64,000 nucleotides of DNA from Myxocyprinus asiaticus (GCF_019703515.2 NC_059368.1:30726289-30790288); one strand, 5' to 3'. Shown: positions 46,625 through 58,996, counted from the stretch's first letter. Numbers and translations are program-made. Notes: generated by a model from the sequence alone, not told the origin.

Positions 46625-46690
46625 ATCTCCTTTTGTGTTCCACAGAAGAAAGAAGGTCATACGGATTCGGAACAACATGAGATAAATCTG
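46625..46690. repeat. Fragment of the cyprinid TTCACCC-type repeat
   Basis: CAGAAGAAAGAAGGTCATACG then GGAACAACATGAG is the subterminal motif of that family. The terminal GTGAACTATCC part is missing. Confidence 0.5.
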
Positions 46691-46694
46691 GTCC

Positions 46695-48170
46695 AGCTTC
46701 CTTAAATGTATTAGAAAAATATAATGCATTGGCAAACCAACCAACCAACCACTGCCCAGCCAAGCACAAGAAGATCTAACAATGTGTTGGCAGATGTTTT
46801 ATCACATGTACAGCGTGTGTACTAAAGCTTTCCTACATTACAAATCAGAAGACTAGTGTCTAGACAGAGCATCCATCACTATTTGAAACTGCGACTGTGT
46901 GTTTCAACTCCAGCATCCAATTTGGAACATCAAAATCTATATTTTTATATCTGTGTAAGTGTGCTAAGCATTCATGATGCCCATTAGTGAGCCTGGCACT
47001 TTCTAGGCAGAGATGAATCGAGACACATTGGCTATCATGAGTGCTGGTAAATGCCGAGACGTGTTCACACTGGTCTGCTTCAATATATAATATTATGCAG
47101 ATGTGCACGTGTGAAACCCTTTCCTCATGTAGGGAGAGAAAATACTATTTCTAAATCACAAAATGAAATATAAAGCTAACAGCAACTACCCAAGAGGACA
47201 TTAGAGAAGAAAACTTTAACGAGAGTCATGTATATAAGTGACATTTCTAAGAGTAAGAGTATTCAATATGAATAAGCAAGTTGGCAGCTTTAAGAGGCAC
47301 TTATCGAGTTACTGCAGTCTTAGAAGTGATCCAAAGTCGACATTTTAAGACACATTTACAGAAGATTTGCTTTGTGCTCAATTCTGATAATTGTATTTTC
47401 TGGTTGGTTCCATTTCAGAACTACCAAAGACAGTACAGCAGCTCTCTAAAAGTGACTCAGTTTCATTTACAAGAGAGAGACAGACAGAGAAAAACCAAAA
47501 AAAAATGGTTTTCTTATCTCTTTCTCTCTCATTGACAACATCAGAAACATCTTTTCCTCACAGTTACACATGTCTTTGTTATGATTCTTTGTAATGCTCT
47601 GGTTTAGTGACTTCTTGGCTGTGGAGGATGTTTCATCTTGCCAATCTCTGTCTCTCTCTCATTCCTCCTTTCTCTCTCCTCTTCCCCGAGCTTGTGACAA
47701 GCCGAGAAAAGGTTACAGCAGACTCATGGGAGATGTTTTCATGGAACAATATGCCAAAAGCAATCCGCCGGCTGGACTCTCTCTCTCTCTCTCTCTCTCT
47801 CTCTTCATTCCTATGCTCTGGCCCGGAGACAGACATATGCTAAAGAACTGCTCAGAACTCTTTGAGCAAGTGCTTTTGTCAGGGTATGTGTGTTGGATTT
47901 TGGAGACGTTTAACTTCTGTCACTTGCTATTATGTCCTGCTGTTCGTTTGGGAGAGAGCGCTCAGTGAATCGCTCAGCTCACATTGATTTCCTTTTCCTG
48001 TCTGTGAGCTGTGAAACAGCTACAGTAAATGGTGTGGGTTTGAGAGTATGTGTATGAGTTTTGCTGCATTTAAAACGTTCAATTTTGTGTGGTGAATTAA
48101 ATCAATCAGTTTTTTTTTTTTTTAACTGTATTAATCTACTTTGTTGGAACCATGACACTCAACTGTTTAC
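46695..48170. other. Unassigned DNA with (CT)n
   Basis: Contains a (CT)n array at 47777-47804. Overlapping frames at 47281-47968 come from CT-rich tracts and have no domain. Confidence 0.4.
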
Positions 48171-48175
48171 AGCTT

Positions 48176-48290
48176 AAAGTTGAAGTGTGTAATTCTTTCT
48201 TAGATAAAGTACTTTATCCTATTCCAGTTAAATGTGCAGAGACACCTATGAGAAAGGCTTAAGCTACTGTAAAATTTAGCTATAAGTTTG
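48176..48290. repeat. Third copy of the AAGGTGAAGTGTGT repeat end
   Basis: TTAAAGTTGAAGTGTGTAAT then ACTTTATCCTATTCCAG and AGAGACACC, parallel to 9936-10060. Confidence 0.6.
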
Positions 48291-48582
48291 ATTTCTGGGT
48301 GTCATCACTTTGACTCAGTGATGCTTTCAAAATATTGCTCTATTTGTTTGAGCGGTCCAACATGTCATCTTCTGGTTCAGTCAATGAAGAGTTTGGGGCG
48401 ATTTTATATGATGTGAGTTTATCGCAAGCCCTTTTGACATTTAATCACATGCATTAGTGTGAATTACATCAAATGACTACTTTAGATCTTTGCACACATT
48501 CTCCCACCATTATATGTAGCGAATTTGGTAGTATAAATGTATACGGGATGAGTTAAAGTGCCCGTGTACCTCCACCGTTATA

Positions 48583-50455
48583 TGTTGGGAAACAGTATGT
48601 GTGAGTTAGGAATTAAATTAAACTGTCCTTATTCTACATTATTATGTAAGGAAATTTATAATGGAATTAGTCACGTTCAACAACCATTATAAATTAGATA
48701 AATGACAAATAACTAGATTATTTGTCTGAATAAAATTCTCCACCATTAACATCATAATACAACGTCTCGTTGTATCCACTCGCAATTTCTATTGTAAGGA
48801 ATTAGCTTTAATAAGGGAATTATGATTAATTATCTTATTGGAGTAATATTATTCTCATGGCTTATTGAAAATAATATTACACATATTTAGGTACAGCTTT
48901 GAAGTGAAATCTTTTAAAAACAGGGATGAGATTATTTATCAAAATATACCACAGTCAAATGATCTTTCAAATGGAAATATGAGTAATTAATCATAATTCG
49001 TTATAATTAATTATAAACATTTGGATCAGTTAATAGAATTAACTTGATGTAGCTGAATTAACATTACAGTCAATTAATCTGTTCGTCCAGTGAACACTCA
49101 GTATTGATCATCTATCAACTCTCAGAAAGGATATTTTTCATGACCACAGAAAAATAACTCTTTCTTAGCATGTAGCTGTGATCAAATCCTTAAATTGACG
49201 TTGATTTTCAAGCAGACCAGAATCAACTCGCAAGAATGGACACAAAAGCTTTATTTAACTAAATCATGAACACATACAGTAACTAATCTAAACAAACACA
49301 TACACACAAATCACGCATACATGGGAAATGGAAAAGTGAAAGTGAATGAAACAGGAACAGAACAGGGGAATGAAGCTATGAAAAGCACCATTTAACCATC
49401 TAAAATTACCATCAGTTTCTTACTTCAAAGCACCTTTGTTAACAAAGGGGTTCACAGCTTATACTAAACCTCTGTTTAGTTAGTAAATTGTATGATACTT
49501 GCAATGCCTTGGCAGTTGAGAGAGCGCCCGGATGCAGTCTCAGGAGAAAGTCTTGATGGTTCCTTGAGTCGATGGTTTTGATGTTGCAATCAATTTCTTC
49601 TGTGTTGAATGAAGAAATGATGATGAACTTGCGGTGTTAGTTTGACTCCGTTATGGTCGAGGAAGTTACACATGGCTTGATGTGTTAAGGCCTGCCGGCC
49701 TGCGACCTCACGGTCGGACCGGGTGTTTCTGGTCCCACACGAGCAGCAACCATGAGCAGAAGAGAGAAAGAGAAGAGGGAAGAGAGGGGGAGGTCACTCC
49801 GACAGTGCCCTTTAACTCCTGAGGGAGGTCACTCCTCTCGAGTTTGGCTTGACCAATGAGAAAGGTGCAATTTTCCAGTGGGAAAGTTCCTTTGTTTGGA
49901 AGCTGACTCATTTGCATGATTGGAGTAAGCTAGCAGTTTGTGTCCCTTTATGCTCTGATTAATATAACAAGCATACAATGCATGCTATAAGGGGGTGCTA
50001 TTCTCCAATGTTTAGGGCTTCACACAAGGATTAATTTGATAGCATGATACCAGTAATTTTACATTATATAGTGTCATAAAGCATGCACAAAACGGTATAC
50101 AGTACAAAAGACACTATACGAGACAGTAATAATCATACACCCAATGTCCTGAGGATATGCATGTTCATTTATAGAACAGTTTGTCTATAAATTAATGAAG
50201 AAAAGTCAGTTTTATGGGCTTTATGTGTCTTTCCTATGGGGGAGTGAGTTTATTCTCAGCCACATTCCTTTGCTTTTGCATGTGGCTACCTTCCCCCACC
50301 TGGAATGTCTCTGAGGTCCACTAGTTGCTTGACCAGTTTCAGCAAAGGGGGAGTAAGAGCAGATAATGATTAGTGGGAGAGCAGACATCTCGGAGTCTGT
50401 TGGATTATTCATTAAATAATGAATAATTGTGTGTCTGATTGGTCCAGATGCTTCA
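48583..50455 (-). mobile_element. LTR copy 1 (about 1.9 kb, minus orientation), probably solo
   Basis: Its left edge, TGTTGGGAAACAGTATGTGT, and the next roughly 380 bases match, in opposite orientation, the 3' end of the LTR at 56719-58772 (shared GACAAATAACTAGATTATTTG-like, CAACGTCTCGTTGTATCC, AATATTATTCTCATGGCTT and AAGGGAATTATGATTAATTA stretches). A minus-strand AATAAA lies at 49250-49255, near the equivalent signal of the other copy. The U3 half has diverged. A GC-richer stretch at 49680-49900 may be the promoter/leader part. The right edge and target duplication could not be fixed. Confidence 0.6.
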
Positions 50456-50459
50456 CATT

Positions 50460-52215
50460 ACAGATACCTACGATTACATTTTCACTAGTTAAAACACTAA
50501 TTCTTGAGATCAGCAGTGGAATTACTACTAGTGAAAATGCTTTTAGATTTTAATTTGTTTTTCACAAGTAAAAACACAAATTCTTTATATAAAAAATATA
50601 TATCATTACTCGCAGAAATATCCATTCTTGATATAAAAAAAATACATAAATTAAAATGTAAAAAACATAATTATTGATATGTGAAACTGCATTTTAACCA
50701 GTAAAATTTCACAATGATCTATCATTCAATCCTAGTCTAAACACAGTAACAGATATCTATAAATTATTAGCTGAAATTCAAATTTCACAAATAAGCAATA
50801 TACTTCTTACAAGGTAGGGATCTGTAAGATATCAAACAAAACATAAATAAACAGTTAAATTATATTTTCCATAAAAAAACTGCCTATCATATTTTTCACT
50901 TTACGTCAACTCCATCAGATATCTTTTATAATCCTGCATAAATCAGACAATGTCATGGTCAGCTATAACTTTGAGTACCCCTTTCCCACTTCCTGCTCAT
51001 GGGGAATGCAGCAGTAGGACACGTGGTCTGGTAAGTTTTTTTTTATTTCTTTATATACACCTTATTTTTCAGTGAAACTAGGGTGCTGCCATTATCAACC
51101 TTGAATACGGTCCACTTCCGGTATCAGCCACTTCCAGCTATTTTAGCGATACAAAAATACTACATTATGCTGCTTTGTATTACAGGCTGGCAATATATGT
51201 CGTCATATTATTATCATTAATTATGATTTTCATAAACTCATTGGTTTTAAACACATATATTTTTACTGTATATCACATTTTGCCATCGTTGTATCACACA
51301 CTGTTGCACAGGCAGATGAATGAGAGATCAGGCACTGACAGGACTGTCCTCCGCGCCATCTGACATGCCTCCACAAGCTTTACACAACCAAAAGAGAGCA
51401 GAATGCTGGACAAATGCTGCTTTAACTTTCTTTTCACCAAAACTGCATCTTGTTTCATCTTTGCAAATTAATAAACGCATTTTACTCTCCGTTGTTGTCA
51501 GAGAGCATTCTCTCTTTCTTAGCGGTGTATAGTAAACTGACAAGCAGATCTCGAATTCAGCATGGCTTATGAAACATCGCCTTTGGAAATAAATAAATAA
51601 ATAAATAAAGGCATCATCGGAGATTATGTAGGTACATATAAATGGAGGTTTACATGGAGACAAGAAACACTGCATCATCACGATCTCGGTAAAGTAAAAA
51701 GCAGATTTTATTACTGTCTCTTCAATACAACACACAGCAACAAGTGAATGATTTACTTACTCTTTTACTATAAACACTGGAGTTAGGCCATCATTCTGCT
51801 GTACATCCTGTGGTTGTGTGATAGTTTATAAATGTATATCACTAAATTCTGGTATTCTGGCTTCTATTTAGTTACATTGCGGTCAATAACAGCGTAACTT
51901 TTACACATTCGCTGGAAATGCAGCCGCTGCTTACTTGCGCTTTGCAAAATAAGGTGGATAAAACAGTTAGTTCCGGTCCAGGAATTTGATTGGACGAGAG
52001 ACGTTCCATGAGTACTGATGTCTCAGAACAGTGCAGATGTGTTAAGAGCTATCTGTTTCTTTACATTTAATTGTGTGACATTACATATTTTAGCTAGCAG
52101 GTGGAGGCAGAAGACCATTTTTGTGTGTAATGTGAGCCAGTTGGTGACGTGAAGTGAGTCAGTGTCACTCAGTGTTTACATTCAACAGCAGTCCGTGATC
52201 GCTCGTATTACTACC
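50460..52215. other. Unassigned DNA
   Basis: An (AAAT)n tract at 51590-51609. The 135-codon minus-strand frame at 51328-51735 overlaps a plus-strand frame and lacks a domain. I rate it as chance. Confidence 0.4.
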
Positions 52216-52225
52216 ACACTACTAA

Positions 52226-52775
52226 TAGTGATGGGTCGTTCATGAGCGATTAGTTTATTTTAAACTAATCTTTTCTGTGACTCAGAAGGACGAGTAGTCT
52301 CAGAGAGTGATTCGTTCATTTTGTGTTGCATGTGCATTGCGCAACCTCCGTTCGTTTGTTAAGTGAAAACTGTATTGGTGCTATACAGGAAACAGAAATG
52401 ATTAGTTCACCTTTCAACTCTTTTGGTCTGAGTCGTTTGTTCTTTTGTCACGTGACAGCCATATATGCTTTGCATTGCTCACACAGGAAACATAAATGAT
52501 TAGTTCACCTCTCGAGTCTTCTTGTCCAAGTCGTTTGTTCTTTTGTCATGTGACAGCCGTATACGCACAAGAAGATTTAATCCAGAGGTGATCTAACTTT
52601 CTGTTTCTCATAATTTGTCCTTGGCTGCATTATCAAAGTTTGCATAAGTAGACATGTTGGGGGGATTTGGCTATTGAAAATTTAACATTATAATTTAATT
52701 CTGCTCAAATGAATGAAATGACTTGAATAAAAATTCTTTCATTTTGAGTAAAATGATCCGATCTTCCCATTACTA
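52226..52775. mobile_element. hAT non-autonomous element, 550 bp, perfect 8-bp target duplication
   Basis: Termini TAGTGATGGG and CCCATTACTA (one mismatch) are flanked by ACTACTAA on both sides (52218-52225, 52776-52783), diagnostic of hAT insertion. Subterminal GTTCATGAG/GATTCGTTCATTTTG words are typical of the GAACGA-rich fish hAT family. The centre holds a tandem duplication of about 98 bases (52387-52484 and 52485-52570). No transposase. Confidence 0.9.
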
Positions 52776-52789
52776 ACTACTAAAGCTAG

Positions 52790-53450
52790 GAAATTGCTTT
52801 AACCCTTTCCAGCCGGAGCGTTCAAATTTGGGAACAATTATTCCCATGGTTCCTGTCTCAATATCTTCGCCGTCCAATCACTGATTTTATTTCTGAAAAC
52901 TGACAGATACTCATGACAATATAAGCTAAACACACATATGATTGGTTAAGGGGTTACTGGGCGTGAATAATAAATGTATCATCATCAGCCTCATCCTCCA
53001 TTTGCCTGAGCAGAGCCAGAGAGGAAATCCCGGGAGATTACCTCCAGTGTTGGATTTACTGCTTCAAATTGAAAACTGAGGCGATCTTTCGAGGTAAGAC
53101 AAGTTATTTAACATGTGTTGTCAATATTGTCTATTGAAAGTCAAAACATTTTAGTTACGAAGCATTTATTTGTAAGAGTAATGCTAGTTATTTCTGGAAA
53201 AAATGACATGACCGTTGGTGTTCATCGGACAGGCAGCAAGCCTCTATTTTTAAGCACATTTCTGTGAAACTTGCTAAATAAACATTAGCTAGCTATACTA
53301 TGTACATTTTTAGCTAAATATCAATAACTTTTTTGGCCAATTTTTGGCCAATTCGCCTGAAGTAATGTGAGGCAGAGATCAGACACTGTTCAGCTCCCTG
53401 CTCATCACCCTCAAGAGGAGGAGGCAGCTGACTGCTGATGAGTTTAGGTT
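52790..53450. other. Unassigned DNA
   Basis: No recognised element or coding homology. An AAATTTGGGAACAATTATTCC palindromic stretch occurs near 52830. Confidence 0.4.
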
Positions 53451-53454
53451 GATG

Positions 53455-53750
53455 TTTTCAAATTAGCAACAAAGGCTCGGACAGTATCAAAGGAAGACGC
53501 TGAATCCGTGGTGGAAGAAAGTAGTTCCACTCACAAGAGCGTTTTAGGGATGAAAACCAGAAAATGTCTTGAGATAAAACCCTGAACGATGTCTTAAGGT
53601 GTTATAACCATGGTATAAGCAGATTAATTGAGTCCAGCCCGTTGAATTATTGAAAAATATTGCACATTATTTTAGATAGAATGCAACCTCGGTGTGCATT
53701 ATTTTTCAATAATTCAACAGTCCATCATCAATTATTCCTTACATATTAGC
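53455..53750. repeat. Foldback MITE, left copy
   Basis: The outer part, AATTAGCAACAAAGGCTCGG to GGTATAAGCAGATTAATTGA, is the inverse of 55265-55465. The inner part is a self-palindrome (AATTGAGTCCAGCCCGTTGA with its mirror TTCAATAATTCAACAGTCCA). Confidence 0.7.
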
Positions 53751-53882
53751 TATGCTGATGAAGGTGTTTAGGAAATGTTTTCAATTGCTATAGTTCACTC
53801 TGCTTGCTCTGTAATGTTATGTTGTTATGGTTAAAAACAGTGCATTAATATCGAACAGTCATTAAAACTGACCGGAACTATA

Positions 53883-53884
<2 letters not shown>

Positions 53885-53920
<36 letters not shown>
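53885..53920. repeat. (TA)n microsatellite at a Tc1 insertion
   Basis: About 18 TA units end exactly where the Tc1 terminus CACTGGCGGCC begins. Confidence 0.95.
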
Positions 53921-53923
<3 letters not shown>

Positions 53924-55140
53924 TGGCGGCCAAAAGCTTGGAATGATTTACAGATTTTGCTCTTATGGAAAGAAATTGGTACTTTTATTCACCAACGTGG
54001 CATTCAACTGATCACAACGTATAATCAGGACATTAATAACGTGAAAAATTACTATTACAATTTGATTAAAAAATAACTACTTTAAAGAGTTCTCATCAAA
54101 ACATCCTCCACGTGCAGCAGTGACAGCTTTGCAGATCCTTGGCATTCTAGCTGTAAGTCTGTCCAGATACTCAGGTAACATTTCACCCCACGCTTCATGT
54201 AGCACTTGCCATAGATGTGGCTGTCTTGTCGGGCACTTCTCACGCACCTTACGGTCTAGCTGATCCCACAAAAGCTCAGTGGGTTAAGATCCATAACACT
54301 CTACAATTATCTGTTGTCTAATGTCTGTGTTTCTTTGCCTGCTTGAAAGTTTTCATTTAGTTTTTCTGTTTCAAAAGTGGCTTTTTCTTTGCAATTCTTC
54401 CCATAAGGTCTGCACCCCTGAGTCTTCTCTTTACTGTTGTACATGAAACTGGTGTTGAGCGGGTAGAATCCAATGAAGCTGTCAAATGAGGACATGTGAG
54501 GCGTCTATTTCTCAAAATAGAGACTCTGATGTACTTATCCTTTTGTTTAGTTTTATCTGGGCCTTCCACATCTCAACTGTCTGTTAGAGCCAGTTGTCCT
54601 TTGTCTGTGAAGACTGTAGTGTACACCTTTGTATGAAATCTTCAGTTTTTTTTTTTTGGCAATTTCAAGCATTGTATAGCCTTCATTCCTCAAAACAATT
54701 ATTGACTGACAAGTTTCTAGAGAAAGCTGTTTCTTTTTTGCCGTTTTTGACCTAACTAAAAAATCTTAAGACATGCCAGTCTATTGCATACTGTGGCAAC
54801 TCAAAAACAAACACAAAGACAATGTTAAGCTTCATTTAACGAACCAAATAGCTTTCAGCAGTGTTTGATGTAATGGCAAGTGATTTTCTAGTACCAAATT
54901 AGCAATTTAGCATGATTACTCAAGGATAGGGTGTTGGAGTGATGGCTGCTGGAAATGGGGCCTGTCTAGATTTGATCAAAAAATAACTTTTTTTCAAATA
55001 GTGATGGTGCTGTTTTTACATCAGTAATGTCCTGACTATACTTTTTGATCAGTTGAATGCCACTTAATTTACTAATTAAAGTAACAATTTCCTTCCGAAA
55101 CAGCAAAATCTGTACATCATTCCAAACTTTTGGCCGCCAG
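53921..55140 (-). mobile_element. Tc1-like transposon, second family, internally deleted
   Basis: Left end CACTGGCGGCCAAAAGCTTG and right end ATTCCAAACTTTTGGCCGCCAG are inverted repeats (the right end lacks the outermost two bases). It lies in a TA-rich target. Total 1.22 kb against about 1.6 kb for a full copy, because of a deletion near 54289. It sits between two foldback MITE copies. Distinct in termini and protein from the 10.6-kb element. Confidence 0.92.
54077..54760 (-). pseudogene. Tc1 transposase lacking the catalytic core
   Basis: Minus strand. The N-terminal helix-turn-helix region reads KKKQLSLETCQSIIVLRNEG then LEIAKKK (about 54760-54640), followed by ISYKGVHYSLHRQRTTGSN, DKYIRVSILRNRRLTCPHLT and TVKRRLRGADLMGRIAKKKP. 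Frameshifts separate these. It runs to a RVLW motif (about 54292), which in family members immediately precedes the first catalytic aspartate, then joins directly to DLNP, the motif just before the catalytic glutamate, and continues as WDQLDRKVREKCPTRQPHLW to RGGCFDEN. Both catalytic aspartates and about 110 intervening residues are therefore deleted. DNA binding might have survived for a time, but strand transfer could not. Confidence 0.9.
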
Positions 55141-55144
55141 TATA

Positions 55145-55470
55145 TGTAAGGAATAATTGAGTCCGGCCCATTGAATTAATGAAAAATAATGCACACCTGA
55201 GGTGGTAATGCGGTCACGACATGCAGCGGAGTGACCGTTACACCTCAGGTGTGATTTTTCAATAAGTCAACAGGCCAGAGTCAATTATTCTGCTTATTCC
55301 ACGGTTACCACACCTTAAGACATCTTTCAGGGTTTTATCTCATGACATTTTCTGTTTTTCGTCCCTAAAATGCTGTTGTAAGTGGAACTTCTTTCTTCTG
55401 CCACGGATTCAGCGTCTTGTTTTGCTACAGTCCGAGCCTTCGTTGCTAGTTCGAAAACGTCACTTTAGAA
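55145..55470. repeat. Foldback MITE, right copy
   Basis: Its core is palindromic (AATAATGCACACCTGAGGTG mirrored by CACCTCAGGTGTGATTTTTC) around a GTCACGACATGCAGCGG centre. The right half (55265-55465) is inverse to 53455-53645. Confidence 0.75.
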
Positions 55471-55538
55471 CTAGCAACGGAAGATTGCGAGGCTTGCGCT
55501 GCTTTACTGGAGCACTTACTGGAGTAATGAGGTAGTGT

Positions 55539-55569
<31 letters not shown>

Positions 55570-56243
55570 AGTTTGTTTTTGTTTTTGAGTGATCAAAGAG
55601 AGAAATTCAGAAACTGAGAGAGGTCGCTTCTGGGATTATCTTTTTTGTTGCAGCTCTCGTCAGAAGTAACATCACTTCACAATCACCACGATGTAAGTTT
55701 ATGCACTTCTCAGCAGCAGCAGCGAGTGTCACCATTTTTGTATACAGCTTCTCCGATGTAAACCTTAACAACTGTTTTCAACCCCACTGAAATGCAGGTG
55801 TGCACTGACATGACGGCTCTGTTTTTCGCTCACGAGTAAGTGTGTGCGTAATGTATGTGTGTCCACATGTGTGAGAGTTTAAGAGAGGGGGAACACATGG
55901 GTATTTCCCACAGATATTTCAGATAATATAGAAACTGTTATATAGATCATGTGTATCTAGCTTTGATACAGCTCAGGCCTTCGTTGATAGTTCGAAAATG
56001 TCACTTTAGAACTACCAACGGAGGATGCGCTGCTTTTCGGCATTGGAATAACAAGGTCGTGCGTGCGTGCATGCGCATATGTATGTATGTGTATAAGTAC
56101 GGGTGAAACGAGCAGTGCGAGGGTGTTTTTCAACCGAAATGGAAATAAATGTAGGATATTATAGACATTGTTTGACATTCTTAACCGATTTACTTTAACC
56201 AATGTCTTTGTTTATATGGTAATTTTTCTGTGGTAGCATGTAT

Positions 56244-56297
<54 letters not shown>

Positions 56298-56410
56298 GGT
56301 GGGTGAGATGAGAACGAAAGAGAGAGAGAGAGAAAGAGAGGGAGCCCAAGGATGCTTTTCAATCGAAATTGAAATAAATTTAGGATATTATAGACTTTTT
56401 TGTCATTATT
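55425..56410. repeat. Imperfect duplicated block with (GT)n arrays
   Basis: CCTTCGTTGCTAGTTCGAAA then GTCACTTTAGAACTAGCAACGG at about 55438-55480 recurs at about 55978-56022 (CCTTCGTTGATAGTTCGAAA). A second shared segment, CGAAATGGAAATAAATGTAG then ATATTATAGAC (56137-56167), recurs at 56363-56395. Each unit carries a GT-type array (55544-55568, 56245-56290 with a GGGT tail). Probably a diverged segmental tandem duplication. Confidence 0.6.
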
Positions 56411-56420
56411 ATCCCATGTA

Positions 56421-58996
56421 CAGTGCTGTGCAAAAGTTTTAGGCACTTGTGAAGATGTTGCATAGTGAGGATGTCTTCAAAAATAATGCCATAAATAGTT
56501 TTCATTTATCAATTAACATCATACAAAGTCTGGTAAACATAAAAAAGCTAAATCAATATTTGGTGTGGCCACCTTTGCCTTTAAAACAGCCCCAATTCTC
56601 CTAGGTACACCTGGTCACAGTTTTTGTTGTTGGCAGATAGGATGTACCAAGCTTCTTGGAGAATTCACCACAGTTCTTCTATCTTTTTAGGCTGTCTCAA
56701 TTGCTTCTGTCTCTTCATTGTAGGATATTAGATTCAGAAAAAGCGAACAATTGCTAGCAATATGACTTGAATCTAGAAAAACCCAGCCTTTTAATCCTGG
56801 AATTCCTCAACATCATAAATTAAAGGACTAGGCACCAATAAGCCTAGTGGAGGCCTGCCTTTGGATGATAAAATGGTCAAAGAGACTGAAACGGCATGAT
56901 TTAAAGCAAAACATTTCATTGGTCTGAGAGGCCCCTCAGCATGACCTTCTGAACTTCCATACAGAGTTAAAACAAGCTTCCCTTGTGAGATCATCCTGAA
57001 TTACAATGAACAAACCAAGCCAAATCTATGACGCTTTATTCTGGACGATAATTATTCATGAGATCCTCATTCTGCAAACAGCAGCTAAAAAGGAATGAAT
57101 GAACATTTCACACAAAATCCCAGTACTTGTGATTTAACCCTCTAAAATGTACAGAATGCATTTGGACCCATATATATATATATACCATACCTAGCCTTGC
57201 TAGATAATTCTGAAAATGACTTCATGACCTGTGATCACTTTTATAACTGACAAATTAATGATTATAGCCAATGCACCTTTTAAAATATGTGTAGTGATTT
57301 GTAATCACTTCTAACTAACAAATCGATGATTATAATCTTTAATCTTGTATTATTCATCTCATTCTACTAAGAATGATAACTATTCAAGGCTTAACCTGAT
57401 AATATACCCCGACAATCAGGTTTCTCATAACATGTAATGTATTATCCATGTTGTAAAACCAATGAATTAACCAGTATGATTTGTAATCAGGGATTTTCAT
57501 GTTTGTTACTTGCACGTATTATATTTATGAAAGTTTGTCATATTTAGTATGTAAATACTTGCTTGTTTACATAGAGAAAGTTGATGACAATGAATGTCAT
57601 GTCTCTTGCACTGTTTTCAAGATATGAAATTTCATGATTAAACATGCACTATTGCACATACATCCACACAAAGGATCAACTTTGAAAAGGACAGACCAGT
57701 CGACAATGAGATTCTGAAAAGCCACTTCTGATTGGCTCAGGACACCTTTGGGGTGCAGCCAATTTCAGTTCAAATGTTTCCAAAACAGGAAGAACTCTCT
57801 CTTAGAACTCGTCTCTAGGAACTGGCTCGGTGGTTCTCTTCTCTTGGTCGGCTCTCTTGCTTTTCACTCCTCCATGCCATGTAGAGTACAAGGAACCTTG
57901 GGACCCGAAGTCCCGAGGAAGCCTCTCACACTCTGCTCTACGGTTCACACACCCAATGGGAGCCACGAGTCTTCCTTGTGGAAGGCTTCGCTTCAAAGCC
58001 CACCTCATCATGCATCCAGACAATAACTATCCGCGATCATAACAGAGTCCAAGACATCAATGGAACGAACTTTCTTAAAATGCCAAAGAACCAAGCAACA
58101 CAAGGAAACTCAATGCAAGGAAACGCAACGACATGCAAGTACATCTCTAGACTTTTGCTCAAAGTGCTGGTGTATTAGTTAAATACTTTGGGTAATCTGA
58201 TTGCAAATCAATTTAGACTCAAAGAAGGATAAATGGTTCTTAAGGCTTTGTCTACAGACTCCATAAAGTTCATTTTCTCTGTATTGATCGTTTATTTCAC
58301 ATTCTGTCACTACTCACCAACCTGTTTCATGTTGTATGTGTTAGATTAGTTTTATGTTTAGAATAGCAATAAAGTTTGTTTGTATTCAAAGATAATTTGA
58401 CTTTGGTATATTTTGATAAATAATCTCATCCCTATTTTTAAAAGATTTTGCTTCAAAGCTATACCTAAATATGTGTGATATTATTTTCAAAAAGCCATGA
58501 GAATAATATTACTCCAATAAGTGAATTAATCATAATTCCCTTATTAAAGCTAATTCCTTACAATAGAAATTGTGAGCGGATACAACGAGACGTTGTATTA
58601 TGATTTTAATGGTGGAAAATTTTATTCAGACAAATAAACTAATTATCTGTCATTTATCCTGCTTATAATGGTTGTCGAACGCAACTAATTCCATTATAAA
58701 TTTCCTTACAGACTAAAGATGTAGAATAAGGACAGTTTAATTTAATTCCTAGCTCACATACTGTTTCCTACATCATGTAATCCCGATGTTCAGTGGGGGG
58801 CTTTGTGCGGGCAATGCCATCTCTTGCAGAGCGCACTGTTCTTCTATTCTAATCTTTTCTATTAGCAAAAATAATATTTGGGAGTCTAAAATGTATTTTT
58901 CCTATTGACACACTAAAGCTGAAAATATAAATAACCATCTTAAGACAAAAGTTTTTGTGAAACATCTTAAGTGCCTAAAACTTTTGCACAGCACTG
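56421..58996. mobile_element. Tc1/mariner-type MITE interrupted by a 2-kb LTR
   Basis: The left end, CAGTGCTGTGCAAAAGTTTT then AGGCACTT, is mirrored exactly at the right end, and both sides are flanked by TA (56419-56420, 58997-58998). Without the LTR it would be about 520 bp with no coding capacity except translated scraps, so it was mobilised in trans. The flanks rejoin into the duplicated block (ATTATCCCATG and CATAACCAGTGTCTTTG), giving a virtual empty site comparable to 56180-56230. Confidence 0.9.
56719..58772 (+). mobile_element. Solo LTR, 2054 bp, nested in the MITE
   Basis: Begins TGTAGGATATTAG, ends GTTTCCTACA (7-base inverted ends, TG...CA), and is flanked by TCAT on both sides (56715-56718 and 58773-58776). 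A poly(A) signal AATAAA at 58368-58373 is followed by a T/G-rich stretch, suggesting the R region near the right. A CCAAT-containing part lies around 57755. No retroviral or retrotransposon genes remain, and the reading frames near 57748-58178 overlap in several phases and are not coding. Orientation + is inferred from the poly(A) signal. Which LTR superfamily it is cannot be told from the LTR alone. Confidence 0.85.

Noticed and set aside
51328..51735. 135-codon minus-strand frame
   Set aside because: No recognisable motif. It contains residues encoded by an (AAAT)n tract and overlaps a plus-strand frame.
57748..58178. Cluster of short frames in three phases
   Set aside because: Inside the 2-kb LTR, where no coding is expected. 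The frames overlap each other on both strands.
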